From positions 32,820,770 through 32,884,769 of the forward strand of contig OZ020484.1 in the NCBI GenBank assembly GCA_963971405.1: a stretch of 64,000 bases of DNA. The letters run 5' to 3'. Shown piece by piece: positions 47,264 to 58,100 of the stretch (the first letter of the stretch is position 1; each line of letters begins with the position of its first letter). This DNA comes from Psococerastis gibbosa. Its lineage: Eukaryota; Arthropoda; Insecta; Psocodea; Psocidae. A program made the translations under genes and the position numbers. The notes beneath the pieces were generated by a model that was given only the letters and a program-made list of their open reading frames with translations, was not told the origin of the DNA and did not search any database.

Positions 47264-49117
47264 GGCCCCTGCGCAAGGATGACACGCAAAATCGTGAAGC
47301 GTTCCACATTTTTTTTTCATGTGCTACCCTAGAATATTGCTTTTTGATACGAGCCTTCCTTTTTTATCATGACTAAATAGGGAGTGAGTCTTCATTTCGT
47401 ACTGATCACTACACTATAGAACCTAGGGCTTGTTTTTTCAGGTACCTAGGTTATGTCTAAAAACTGTATTTGCATTAAGGCCAGAATTCTGTAGGAACCA
47501 TTTTTCTAAATATCAGTGGTCTAATAGGCCTACAATGGCGTAGCCTCATAAAGCTTACGGTACCTATTGTACATTTTTTAAGAACCTTCAATACCTATTC
47601 CATTCTCTATATTGGTCCTGTCCTATGCGTGTAGGTCTATTAGGGTTCTTACAGAGTGGAGCCGGGATGTAAGCTGGTAGCTGGGATGGTAGCATACTCG
47701 CTTAGTCGATGAGTACCTGGCCGGAATGAGGGGTGTTCGTGTTGGCACTGTTTTAATCGCCGGTTCCTTCCTTGCAGTTCTGTTTTGTAGATCAAGATGG
47801 ATGGATTATTAGAAGAAACAATATTGATTGATAGTGCTGATACTAAGTGGTTTTTATTTTTTAGTAATGACCGTGAGTTTAGTATTCACCCTGTGAATAT
47901 GGAAAGAGATCAAGAGAACTTCCAGTTCGTTCGCCACTTCGTCAACTTAGTTAATATATGTCTGTTGTGATCAGGATGCGCCTGATTCCATATAGGGATC
48001 CTATTAAATACTTCGGAAATGAGTTTTTCTATGTCCATTGTGAATATCCAAAAACTATATGAAATCGTAAAACAGTAAGTGTATAAACACTGACAGACCG
48101 GGATTGTTGATTGTAGTAATATCAGCAGTCACTTCGACCACACTTCGACATTGGAGGAGGAGGCCAACTGGGCATGCGTACGCCGCTCGACCAGCGCTTA
48201 CAAGCTATGTAACAATCTAGGTAGCATCTTCCATCTAGGCTCCCTGCGCCCATCCTGGTAACCTGCTAGGCTCCGTTGTGAACGGGTACACTGCCTGCTG
48301 AGGCAACATTGTTACATAGCGGTAAGCGAGTAAGCTACCATCCCGGCTACCAGCGTACATCCCGGCTCCACTCTGTAAGAACCCTTAGGTACCTATATAC
48401 CTACAGGCTATTGGTAACATGCCTACCAAATCTTCGTATCGTATGGTACTAGTATTCTTGCATGTATATACAGCTTACCATGACCTTTTTAATTTCTTTC
48501 TAATTTTAAGCCTATATCGCAATCTAATAAAAAAAATCGTGTCATGCCAACTCCATGAGGCTGAGGACTGGTAGAGGAACCTCTCATGAGAACTGCTCTA
48601 TTTGGGATGTTGTGGTCACCAACATGTCCGGCAGTCTCACTTTTCCTTTATCGTCGAAGTTAAAGTACCCAATAGGGTTGGGTGGGCACAGAGCAGGCAG
48701 TTTTCTTTTTTCTTCGAGCTCCGAACTTGGAACTTCCGTTTCAAGTCAAGTTCTCTAGAAACTGGGCTATCCCTGATCCATGCTTCACTTTATAAAAAAA
48801 CAATGCTGTTTACCAGATTATGTTTTCAGAATGACAGCTCCAAAGTAATCGTCAACTTCGACCTGGAGAAGACGCGACGTGAGCTCGTAGTAGCCCTGGC
48901 GGTCCCCTCCATCCTGTTTGCGATTTCATTTACTGCGCTTATGGTGGTATCGAGAGCGGTGCGCGTCGGCGACGATTCCGTACTGCGCTGCGCCCTCTGT
49001 GTCAGAGAAAATAAGACGACAGACGAGAAGATCGCCCTGCAGAGAACGGACAGTAGGGAAAGGCTCTACAGCAGTAGCAAAGATGATGAGAAGGAGGTCC
49101 TCCAACTGCACGAGTAG
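40153..49117 (+). CDS. Long TipE/TEH-family subunit, at least five exons
   Basis: Visible exons are 40153-40553, 41718-41896, 42660-42947, 45505-45799 and 48830-49117. All GT-AG phases match, giving 482 residues plus part of a codon from a missing 5' exon. The N-terminal part is Lys/Glu-rich (KKKKKSKEGEETKEEEE), followed by TM1 (FICQFMIVLSIVSFIYLSVAI), NCSWASCGEWCL, an EGF-like Cys region (CGKLTGLFNCSKGHC), GCVNTLRGECKEF, FPCYY, TM2 (VALAVPSILFAISFTALMVV) and an acidic/basic tail ending QLHE. This is the paralogue of the intronless gene at 23579. Its predicted role is as an auxiliary subunit of the Para sodium channel. Introns carry a LINE remnant, SINE, MITEs, a U6-like sequence and a Harbinger derivative. 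The true start codon is upstream and was not found. Confidence 0.88.
40559..40790 (+). mobile_element. LINE ORF2 C-terminal remnant abutting a splice donor
   Basis: LQWFGHVQGMD continues after a frameshift as ARPQGRRPIGRPRTTLEEQL, the hallmark C-terminal segment of many non-LTR ORF2 proteins. It starts only a few bases after the GTAAGT donor of the exon, so the element landed at the very start of the intron. Confidence 0.7.
41718..41896 (+). CDS. Exon 2 of the 40-kb TipE/TEH gene
   Basis: Follows GTTCTTGCAG. It encodes the start of the EGF-like Cys region, ending INLKLNG-like before GTATAT (phase 2). It aligns with residues about 120-170 of the intronless paralogue. Confidence 0.85.
41996..42395 (+). 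mobile_element. tRNA-derived SINE (family 1) split by a hAT MITE
   Basis: The head (GTAGAGTAGTGGTACAGACT...GGTTCGAGTC) is followed by a MITE (42059-42235). The body and tail then resume (ATTTTCTGGCCATGCTTTTG...TATTTATTTA). The MITE's 8-bp duplication TTCGAGTC is part of the SINE B-box, so the SINE is the older insertion. Confidence 0.85.
42059..42235. mobile_element. hAT-type MITE, 177 bp, perfect 8-bp TSD
   Basis: It starts CAAGGGCGGATTTTAGG and ends CACAATCCGCCCTTG, flanked by TTCGAGTC on both sides (42051-42058, 42236-42243). It is inserted in the SINE. Confidence 0.88.
42660..42947 (+). CDS. Exon 3 of the 40-kb TipE/TEH gene
   Basis: Follows TTTGCTGCCAG. FFECKKSQCTKIRRPFSCDR continues the Cys-rich loop and ends TTTLK before GTGAGT. 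Its paralogue alignment is continuous. Confidence 0.87.
43015..43892 (+). mobile_element. ~0.88-kb repeat with (GTCT)n, copy 3
   Basis: The same landmarks as copies at 8729 and 32616: GCTTTCCAATTTATACGTAG at the left, a (GTCT)n array, CGTCGATTTCCGGGCAAACT, a C-run before GAGATATCGG, and the end CGAGTAAACTCGGACCGGTT. It lies in intron 3 of the TipE/TEH gene. Confidence 0.7.
43977..44264. mobile_element. hAT-type MITE, 288 bp
   Basis: It starts CAGGGGCGTAAAGTTGGGG and ends AATTTTACGCCTCTG, flanked by ATAATAAT and ATATTAAT (43969-43976, 44265-44272; 7 of 8). It belongs to the family of 1739-2050. Confidence 0.8.
44769..44955. mobile_element. hAT-type MITE, 187 bp
   Basis: It starts CAGGGACGGATCCTTGGGG and ends CTGAAACCGTCCCTG, flanked by CATCCTAA and CAGCCTAA (44761-44768, 44956-44963; 7 of 8). 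Confidence 0.78.
45145..45461. mobile_element. hAT-type MITE, 317 bp, close to an exon
   Basis: It starts CAGTGGCGTAGCCAAGG and ends ATGGCTACGCCACTG, flanked by TCCCCAGG and TCCCCAGC (45137-45144, 45462-45469). It lies only 43 bp from the exon beginning at 45505, so it is near the branch point of that intron. Confidence 0.8.
45505..45799 (+). CDS. Exon 4 of the 40-kb TipE/TEH gene
   Basis: Follows TTTTCATTGCAG. It encodes ATDCINGTV through LFINLDGCVNTLRGECKEF and FPCYYNK before GTATGA. It matches residues about 267-362 of the intronless paralogue. Confidence 0.9.
45822..45986. mobile_element. hAT-type MITE, 165 bp, perfect 8-bp TSD
   Basis: It starts CAAGGCCGTAGCCAGGATT and ends TTGACTACGGCCTTG, flanked by TCTGAGTA on both sides (45814-45821, 45987-45994). 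It sits about 20 bp after the exon 4 donor. Confidence 0.85.
45995..47206. other. Intron 4 sequence before the U6-like gene
   Basis: AT-rich. GACCGGTTTCAGCACTAGGT (about 46409) recurs in near-identical form at 52610 and is part of an unknown repeat. No gene was seen on either strand. Confidence 0.4.
47207..47314 (+). ncRNA. U6: U6 spliceosomal snRNA (gene or recent copy)
   Basis: U6 is the catalytic snRNA of the spliceosome. The sequence keeps the 5' stem-loop (GTAG and CTC pairing with GAG and CTAC around TTCG), the ACAGAGA box within GATACAGAGAAGATTAGCA, CATGGCCCCTGCGCAAGGAT, and a GTTCCACA end followed by a nine-T Pol III terminator. The 5' stem differs from the usual arthropod and vertebrate sequence on both arms but still pairs, and its 19-nt length is conserved. 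Two other bases differ from the common form (ATATATTAAAATTGG; GCAAAATCGTG). I do not see a convincing TATA box at -25 to -30, so a retroposed or variant copy is possible. It lies in intron 4 of the TipE/TEH gene, same strand. Confidence 0.85.
47643..48384. mobile_element. PIF/Harbinger-like deletion derivative, 742 bp, TTA TSD
   Basis: Inverted ends of about 60 bp, starting GGGTTCTTACAGAGTGGAGC and ending GCTCCACTCTGTAAGAACCC. TTA on both sides (47640-47642, 48385-48387) fits the PIF/Harbinger TWA target. Inside, an ATG at about 47800 opens a short frame with HPVNMERDQENFQF, suggestive of the N-terminal part of a Harbinger nuclease; the catalytic portion is absent. It lies in intron 4 of the TipE/TEH gene. 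Confidence 0.8.
48830..49117 (+). CDS. Terminal exon of the 40-kb TipE/TEH gene
   Basis: Follows TTATGTTTTCAG. NDSSKVIVNFDLEKTRREL leads into TM2 and the cytoplasmic tail (RVGDDSVLRCALCV... ending LQLHE, TAG at 49115). RVGDD matches VVGDD in the intronless paralogue. Confidence 0.9.
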   Translation, partial: NDSSKVIVNFDLEKTRRELVVALAVPSILFAISFTALMVVSRAVRVGDDSVLRCALCVRENKTTDEKIALQRTDSRERLYSSSKDDEKEVLQLHE

Positions 49118-50898
49118 AGGTGGGGAGGAAGAACCAGGAGCGGATCCTGCATTTTCCTAAGCGGGCACACAGGTGCCCCTACCCAGCAAAGTTGAGCCAA
49201 TTAACCATAAATTGCTTAATAGTGGAAACTCTAACAGGGAGGGTGGGGATAGGTTGAGATGTCTCCCCCGATGAAAAAGGTGGAAAATTTAGTGCGGAAT
49301 AGTAGGTTCTTAAGCATTTTACCTGAACTTATTTATCCCCAGTTCGAGAAGGCGAGCCCGCCACTGGGGAGGACCAAGGATAGGAACCAGTACCTCCGCT
49401 AGTGAGAGACCTGAGGGCATTGCCTGAAAATTTAAGCTGAAGGGAACGCAGACAAATCGATCAGTCTGGGGTCAGTGTTAAGTTAACAGAAAATGACAAG
49501 TTCTTGAAGAGAACCTTTTTATGGGAGGGCTTTGAGATTGTGATACGCAACCTTTTCATGTAACGAAAAGCAGCGCACCATCCTGTTTGTCGGGAGCCCA
49601 ATTAAGTGTTGCGGTTGTCCGCTAGGTGTCTCGTATGCCTTCAGGTATCGGAGACGAGTGAGAGGTTCGCTCTTCTAACTTTTGTTTTCGTCTGCGGTTG
49701 CCATTCAAAATTATTGTTGAATAGTTAATTAAAGTTACTTAAAATGTTTTCCGATACCAGAAAAGGTAGGTAACACAACCCGAAAAATATATATCGCTTG
49801 AAAGCTATCACAGTGCTCTAGCTTGTAGAACTTAATTAAAATATCTGGGTGAATTGGCTTGCTCCGCGGTGAAATGACCGAGTCATTGAGATATTATCAT
49901 GATGTATTTTACCAACACTAAATATTGCTTCAAATACAGCGCTTTTTAATACTCAATAAAGAAATAATGACCTTTTTGTTTTATTATTGAACTCTCTTGG
50001 ACTGAATGGACCTCTTGCGCATAGAAAGCTTTTTGCACCCAACAAATCAAAACATTGGAATTTGATTTGACGTGTTTTATCAATGGAATTCTATATGAAT
50101 GAGGTTCATGGTGTGGGCTTACAGACCCGATGCTTATGACTAGAAAATGTAGCGAGTGTGGGGCTCCAACCAACAACATGTAGGATGTTATTTAAGTAAG
50201 TTATTACTGCAAACCTACATCTAGGAAAATAACAAGTTGTAGACCTCAATACCACAGACATAAATTACCGTATCGTCTTTCTCTGTGTCCATTCCTTCTA
50301 TTTTTTAGAACATCCAATAATTTGTACATGTCCATAAAACTTCCATGAATGAGTTACTTTGAAGTGTCAACAGGCTACGCAATCTACAGCAGCAGCCATA
50401 GCACCAACGGAAAAAACAACTTGCCGGAAAAATATAACTACACCATATTAATACGGTATTAAATTAACCAGACATTCAATTGTTTTGTTATGTTGGACCC
50501 ATAACAAAATATGTTCCCCATACATCTAGTATTATCAACAATGTACTGCTACTAATCTCAGTTGATAAACAAGTTATGCAGTATTATTGTCGATTTGAAG
50601 TCAAATTATATTATTTGGGGTTTATTTACGATAATGTTCACTTATTCCCGGGCTAGTTATTCTTATACGTTGGTGGCACGGCAGCAAGTGTACAATTGGA
50701 TTTTACAAAACAGCACCATTGACCAGTCAGAATCAATGGTACTTCTATTTCATGTTAATATTATAGTGATTGTACAACCAGATTAAACATTAGGTAGGTA
50801 TATAATTATAACCACATAACACTTTTACTTTTTGCTCGCTTTTAACCCTAAGAGGGGTCAGCGATACGGCAGGTTCTCTTTCACTCCTTACAATTCTG

Positions 50899-50931
<33 letters not shown>

Positions 50932-51978
50932 GGCTTAAGGGTATACAGCCAAATCCAATCTGGCAAAAGACTGCTATCGGGAGCTCCCTGGACAACGAGG
51001 TTGCCCAGGGACCATCTAAAACAGCTTTCCCTAAGCTATTCTGTCCTTCGACTGCATTTGCTACTACAATTCTGAGGACACAAAGATATTCTTTAAAAAA
51101 AAAAAAAAAAATGAATGTTGGAAATAAACTAATATATTTAATACGCTACATAAGCTCAATCATTTATACAACAACCAATTTATTTTTGCTCATCCTCACA
51201 ATCAAAATAAAATCCTCAAATATCAACATCTCTTCCCACAAATAAATAGACCTTTTCAATAAGTATCATGCATATTACACGGTCAAAGATATTTTTTCGA
51301 ATATCTTAATCAAATATTTAACGGAAAATTGTAACAAACTTAGAGAAAGAAGAAAAGAAAGAAAATGTGATTATTAATTTTAAGTTTTTAACATTGGGCA
51401 CATTTTGGGCCTTTCGGCCTATTCTTAAAATTAACACACAGCATTTTGCGTAAGAGCCGGGCGATGGTGACCCTTTTTATTGAATTTGTGGAAATATTTG
51501 CTAAATATTCCACATTGCATTTATATTTTTGAATTTCAGGCCCATCAAGTTGCGAGAAAAGCCTCTCAAACATAGTTTACAGCAGTTTTTTAGTTTGCTC
51601 AATATTACGTACATCACATAAAGTACGTACCTTATAGTGTGAATAACATGGCGGAAACTGCAAAAAAACATTTGAAGATGGTTGCGCACTGTATTTACAC
51701 ATGGCTAGTGTTTTCATATTCTGTTCGGAAAGTTACAGTAAAACAGAAGTATAAATCTTTGATCAAACTGTAGCACCTATACGCGAATAGAGACCTACTG
51801 TATAACATACTTGGAAAAACTAAGCATGATAAGGGTTAAATCCGACAGACAAATTAGTCTACCACCACATTTTACCCTATTCCATAGTATTAAATGATAC
51901 GTCTAAAGCGTTTGATTGATCTCTACCGTGCAATACAGGCCAATGCAACCAAAATAACTAAAAAGAGTACATTTGCTT
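49118..51978. other. Spacer between the TipE cluster and the spectrin gene
   Basis: No confirmed gene. ATGTTTTCCGATACCAG at 49744 ending in AAAAGGTAGGT looks like a possible first exon. A degenerate SINE head is at 50095-50180 (minus). A long T-run (50898-50928) begins a repeat with CCCTGGACAACGAGGTTGCC, probably a retroposon A-tail on minus. A (TTTC)n retroposon end is at 51345-51432. Confidence 0.4.
50095..50180 (-). mobile_element. Degenerate tRNA-derived SINE (family 1) fragment
   Basis: Contains ACTAGAAAATGTAGCGAGTG and CCAACCAACAAC as in the minus-strand SINE copies at 20940 and 54590; the head is truncated. Confidence 0.5.
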
Positions 51979-52163
51979 TCAAAGGTTGGCAGTCTTTTTC
52001 TTGCGGTTGAAGAGGTTAAATACACTGCGTCGGTCTTTGTCTTTGGACTTGGTCGTTTGCTCTGACTCACTGGAGCTGCCACTGGCGCGTCTGTTTAGGT
52101 CCACCGACGAGCTACCGGACGGTCGGGAAGACGTTTTCGCTGGCACGGGAACGTTGCTGTAGC
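51979..52163 (-). CDS. Spectrin terminal exon m
   Basis: Acceptor ATGATTGCAG; SYSNVPVPAKTSSRPSGSSS to DKDRRSVFNLFNRKKKTANL then TGA. The Phe-Leu-Phe plus Lys cluster resembles the C-terminal end of several beta-spectrins. Confidence 0.85.
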
Positions 52164-55100
52164 CTGCAATCATAGTGCCACTATCAGTTATATTACTGTT
52201 ACATATTAAGGAAGAGATTTCCAAATATTTTGGCATTTTTGACGTAATTAATTAAGTCACTGTACCACAACTTATTTTATGCCAATTACGACGCACAGAA
52301 TGGAGACTGAGGTCACGAACAACACACAATACAGTAATATACAATACAAGCGGCTTAGGGACAGACGTCAGAGGAGGACAAGAAGGGATAGGTTTATAAA
52401 TGAAGTGACGAAGACAGAGTTCGGGGTGGAGGAACCATTGGAGAAAATAGAGAGAACGAAACTCCGATGTTTCGAACAAGTTATGCAAATTGATAAAATC
52501 AATAGCAGGTGCTCGACGAGGAAATGGCTGGAGAATGAAATAGAGGGAACACAAAATCCAATTAAAATTATCTTAGTCCACAAAATAAACGCAATTATAT
52601 TATTATATGATCGGTTTCGGCACTAGGCCATCGTCAGGTGTAATAGAAATGGAAACAGATGAACACTAACTCGGATCAACAGTGGAAGGGGACTGAGCTA
52701 ACGGGGCATTTGTCTCAAGTCCCAGTAGAGAACATACAGCAACCAGGAGAAAACCTGGAGAGTGGGACTAGTACCATAGGAAGTGTCGTATAACCAGAAG
52801 TGGAGGGGCAGAAGGGAGTGGACGCAGCTCACACACGGTTAATTGGAGTTTTTTTTTTTTTTTTTTTTAAGATTAATCGCATTCAAGCAATTTAATGAAT
52901 GTATCCGATTGATCTCTTCAGTCACCTCTGTAGGTTAGCACCCGTGTTGAGTTCCGACACGTCTCTGATCGCATGGCGTGTAAAGCGTCGCACAAGTGCA
53001 GACACGTTACCACCTGGCCATCGAAGTCGATTGTCATGACAATAACCACTTTGGCCACATTCAGTGGAATGTTTGCATTTCTACGGTCGTGGCCCATTTC
53101 AATAATACACCCCAAAATGACAGTTATTATAATGGAGCACACATAGCAAAGCAAAGCATACTCACTCTGATTGAAATAGCTGTTGCCGTCCCACTCCTGT
53201 CGGGGAGGACTGGCCTGGGGAGGCAGCGAGGCAACACTGTAGGGGTATCCGCGCGGCGGCAGACTCACAGGCAGTGGAGGCGGTAGGTTTTCTGTACAAC
53301 ACAACACATAGGGCGCTCGTCAGGGCTTAATGGCGGACAGCACACAGTACATTCAAAGCAAGCTTTTCCGTCAGTTATGAAAAAAACGCCACAGCGCTAT
53401 CACCCACTGAGGGTCTAGGCCTGATTCTTCAAAACGCTTAATATACAGTATTATACACGGTAACCAAAATAGGCAATACACAAGGCGAAAAAAGGCGACC
53501 ATTGAAGAAATGTTCCTCTATAAGATAAAGAACAGCATGAGTAACAGCATAGTGCACTTAACTCCAAATCGCAAAATATATCACTGGCTCCACTTGGCCT
53601 CAAGGCGCTTCAATTGTGAGATAAGATACGAGTATAAACAAAAAAACCTAAAACAATGACTCACTGGCCAATTGAAGCTCTAAAATCTTTATCACCTAAA
53701 ACTTAAAATGCATTTCCAATTCATGCCCTACATTCCGCAAACTGTTCATAGCATTTTAACAAAGCTTCACAAGAGACAAATAGTCCACAACACAATGCAA
53801 TGATGCAAAAAGCTGTTCATAATCCCCATCAGACAATTGGAAAGTCACGGTTAAGCAATATTTTGATAACTTTGTAAGGCCCCACAACGCTTAGAAATAC
53901 TTTTGTGAGGAACAGTGGAGGCTATGCATTGGTGCTTAGAGGTATGACTCCATAACAATGACGTCAGACTTCCTTACCGAGTCATTGCTATGGAGTATGG
54001 CGGCACCCCCATGTTCCAATCCAAAGCGTGCCTCCACTATTCCTCACAAAAACATTTCTAAGCGGGGTGGGATCTTCTATAAGGGCAACTCCAACCAACT
54101 CTCGGAAAAAAACAGATTGGGTTTCATTCCTAACTGTACTAACCAGGAGAATAAGACTCCGTACTGCTGCGCCACGAATCGGCGCCATTTTGCCGCCCAG
54201 TGCCGTCTCGCACGTCAATTGATTCTGAAACAAACACAAAATATAAATAAAACAAAAATGTTTCGATATCACCTGCGGGCCTAATTTGGCGATTATTCTT
54301 AATCTTAACCTGGGATTAAAAATGTACACAAGATAATTTTAGAATCGATGTGCTATTCGAAATTGTTTTGTTTAGGTACATTTTTAACCCCACGAATAAG
54401 ATAATACTAAACGGCATAGTAAGCCTGCAGGTGCATCTTTGAAAATACGGGATAACAATAGCCTTTATTACAGTTAGATTCGATATAAGATCAAACATAC
54501 ATAGCTTTCCCATCTTAAATGCCTCATTGAATCTCTTTTACAATATACACACATTTATCATAAATGCCTCATTGAATCTCTTTTACAATATACACACATT
54601 TATCATAAATAAATAATGACTTCTTGTTCTCTTGCTAAGCCTAGGCTGAGTTAGGGCTATACACTCACCTAGGGGCGCCCGGCATCACCTGCTTCACATT
54701 CCATCCGATGCACGGCCAGAAAATGTAGCAAGTGTGGTACTCGTACCAACAACCTTCCGAGTGAAAGTCAGAGTCCGTTTAACCATTAACCTCTAACCAT
54801 ACATACCTGGTGTTATTCTAGTGGGTACGGGGGGTGGGGCAGAGCGAGGTGGGACGGGGGGCCGGTGTTGCGCCAGGAACTGAGTCTGAGTCAGACGGGG
54901 ACTAGGAGTCGCAGTGCCGGGTTCAGGTGAGGACGGCCGACTGGAATCCGAGTCAGAAAGGCGCTCCTCTCCAGTTTTCATCTGAAAAAGTCATAAGAAA
55001 ATTATTAAAATATTAGAACTATGAAAAATCCCCTCTACCGAGTGGCTGATGTTCAAGTTATCCATCTACAATGAGGCATAATTATGAGTCTCCCAAAATA

Positions 55101-58100
55101 AACCATTCTAAATCGAAAACCTCCACGAGTTGAGAGTTCGTACCTATAGGTGGTGGAGCGTTGTGCAAAACCGACATGACTGTGGGGAGTGTTGTCGATA
55201 AGAAGCCCATCAAGTTTTTTTAAATATTAACTGCATACCAACAATTCCATGGATGTGATGCATCCAAATAATTTCTCTTCAGTCGCCTCTTAAGGTAATA
55301 ACTGTCCTGAGTGACGATAGGCCTCCGATCGCATGGTGCTTAGCAAGCTATGGTAATACTTCACAGAGTTGCCTCATAATATTTCATGAAAAATCACGAT
55401 AAGTCACCTTACAAATGAAGTGTACGAAAGCTTCTAAAACATTGTATCATTTGAAAAATGACTGTTGTTCACGTAACAATGTGTCTCAGTCAATTTACCG
55501 TGATTTTTCTGCTGTAACGTTTGGGTCAATAGAGCGTAGTTTTACTATGACACCCATGTCACTGACGCTGCATTGCAATTGGTATTCAAGCGACACTGGT
55601 AGCTGTAACTGTCAGGTCTACGCTCTATTATTTTTACAGTCGGTCTAGGTGCCAGACTTACCATAGGCGGGTGACCTTTAGCATTCACAAGCCTGCTCAA
55701 TTTGTAAGACTTAGGTGCCTTATGGTGGTCCTCACCCACGATGTAAACCTACAGTATGACATGCCTACCTTCTGTGACTCATCGTAGCTGAGTAGCTGCA
55801 GGCTGGGCGGTAGCTGCGCGTGGAAGTCGATCTTATTGACCCAGTCAGACATTTCAGGCTCGGTGTTGGCTCCAAACAGGTACTCTGACCCGTCCGTGCA
55901 CGCGAGCCTGAACACAAACTTTCGTTTCGTGTAGTCGCCCGCGGCAGAGACGCGTGCCTTCAATATGCTCACCGGTGACGAAGCTGCCTTGCTGTTCACA
56001 AAGTCCTCCGCATCCTTGAAGAAGCATAATAGCTGCCCACATAGAACTGCAACGTAAAAATAAACCCTCAATGGACACCTTTCCGACAGAAATATAATGA
56101 AAACAATTTGGCAAAATGCCCTCCCGTGATTGGGTTGTCAATTCCCAATAATAGCGCTCATGATTAACTTATGGAGAGAGGCATAACACTTCTGATTATT
56201 CAACAATTTTCTCTCTCCTAAGATTTTCCTTAATCTGTATCATCCTCTTCTTCGTGTTCGCTCTATTTCTTTCTCCAACCGTTTCTCGCGCACCCGCTGT
56301 TATACATTCACTTTAGGCGCGGTTTCCACCGACCGGCTAGGGCTAAATACAAATACGGTGACGTGGTAACAGACATTCAAGACTTACGCGGGGTTTCCAC
56401 TGACCTCGCATTGCAGAATGCAAATGACATTGACGGAAATTAGAATTTTTCTTTTTATAGAAATCTATTAAAATGTTTGTACTTAACATATCCCATGACG
56501 CCATTTTTTAATTTTAGTTTGTTTGTGATTTTACTGCATGATCATTGATCAATTTTAACTATGGCATAGAGGAAAATAAACATTTCCGTCAATTCTGCAA
56601 TGCGAGATCGGTGGAAACACCGCCTAAGTCTTGAATGTCTGTTACCACGTCACCGTATTTGTATTTAGCCCTAGCCGGTCGGTGGAAACCCCGCCTTATG
56701 TGTCCGAACCATTGCAGTCTCCTTCTCGCGTGATTCTTCCAACCCGAACTCTCTTCTCATTACTTCATATCAAATCCTATCTCTTCCCCTATCTTGTCCC
56801 CAGACGGGCAGTTCTCAGTCTCAACGTAAAATTTTAATTCACTTCAAGTACTGTAGTCCAGTCGATTAAAACCATGGTTATTGCTTACGTACCCGTGTAG
56901 AATGATTTCCATGAGCGGACCGGTGCCTTTTTCCCGCCACTCTGAAGCTCTTGCTTCCTCTCCAGGTACCCGTTAATCTCCATAGGCGGCAGCTCCTCCA
57001 TGTTGTCCAGTTTCTGTAGTTTCCGGAAGCTCTGTGTGCGTCTGCGTGTCGTGAAACTCGGCGTCCGCTTAGGTTTCTTCGCCTCGAGCTTCATGCTCTC
57101 TGCCCTCTTCATATCGCGCCGCAGCCGCTCCCCAATTAGATGCGACAGCGACCCGGACTTCTGTAGTGTTGGCGACTCGGTGGGCTGCAGTCTGGAAGGA
57201 GAACAGATATTAAAAAACAAAATTAAAAGAAAAATTGAAAAAGGCATGTAATACAATACGTCCCATAACGAATATCAGACCCTTTCAATTGGGCTGTCAT
57301 GAGACATGAGCTAACCCATTGCAATCACACAATAGTAGACACCGGGTAACTGGTGAAGCACTACAGTACAGTAGATTCGAATTAGTCATTGGTCCGGGTT
57401 CGCTTCACGATGCAAATTACGAAGTTTTCACCTGACCTCAGCTCATGCTCTGTTGGGTTTTCTCATTTGACTACCCACACATTTTTGCTTTAAAAACAAT
57501 GAGATACCTTGTTGAGTCTGGAGACGAAGTATCACCATTCACACCGCCACGGCCATCTTGCCTTCTTCGTTCCTCCTCCCGCCGTCGCTCCTGCAATTAA
57601 ATAAATATTTACTCACTATGGCAAATGTATTGTTGTTTTTCTACATTAGTCGGAGTTGGATGGCCATCCGCAGCTCAGACAATCAATGGTTCCGCGGTAG
57701 TTTCCTCGAGTAAGTGGGTGGTTCTCGCCATAAATTATACAACGTGGAAACGCTTCCTTTGCCATTCTCCTCTACGTTTCACCGCTATAGGCGATACTTA
57801 GCTTATTGTAGGGCGCCATCTATTCTATTTTATTATTGTTGATTTACAGTTCGCAACATTTCAGTCCCACTCGCACCACTCTTGTCCACTTGGACCCACT
57901 GGTATTTTCATACAATTTCTAATTGAGTGATCAGCTTGAAAGCCTCTTTCATTTATTATCTCCTAGATTTAAAACCAATCGTTTAAGCCGATTTGGTCTG
58001 TTTTGAGTGGTAAGGAATATTTAATCTTTAAAAAAAAAAAAAAAATAATAATTTCGGCGATAATTATTGCTAGCACCTACCTTTGATATTTCCTTTTACG

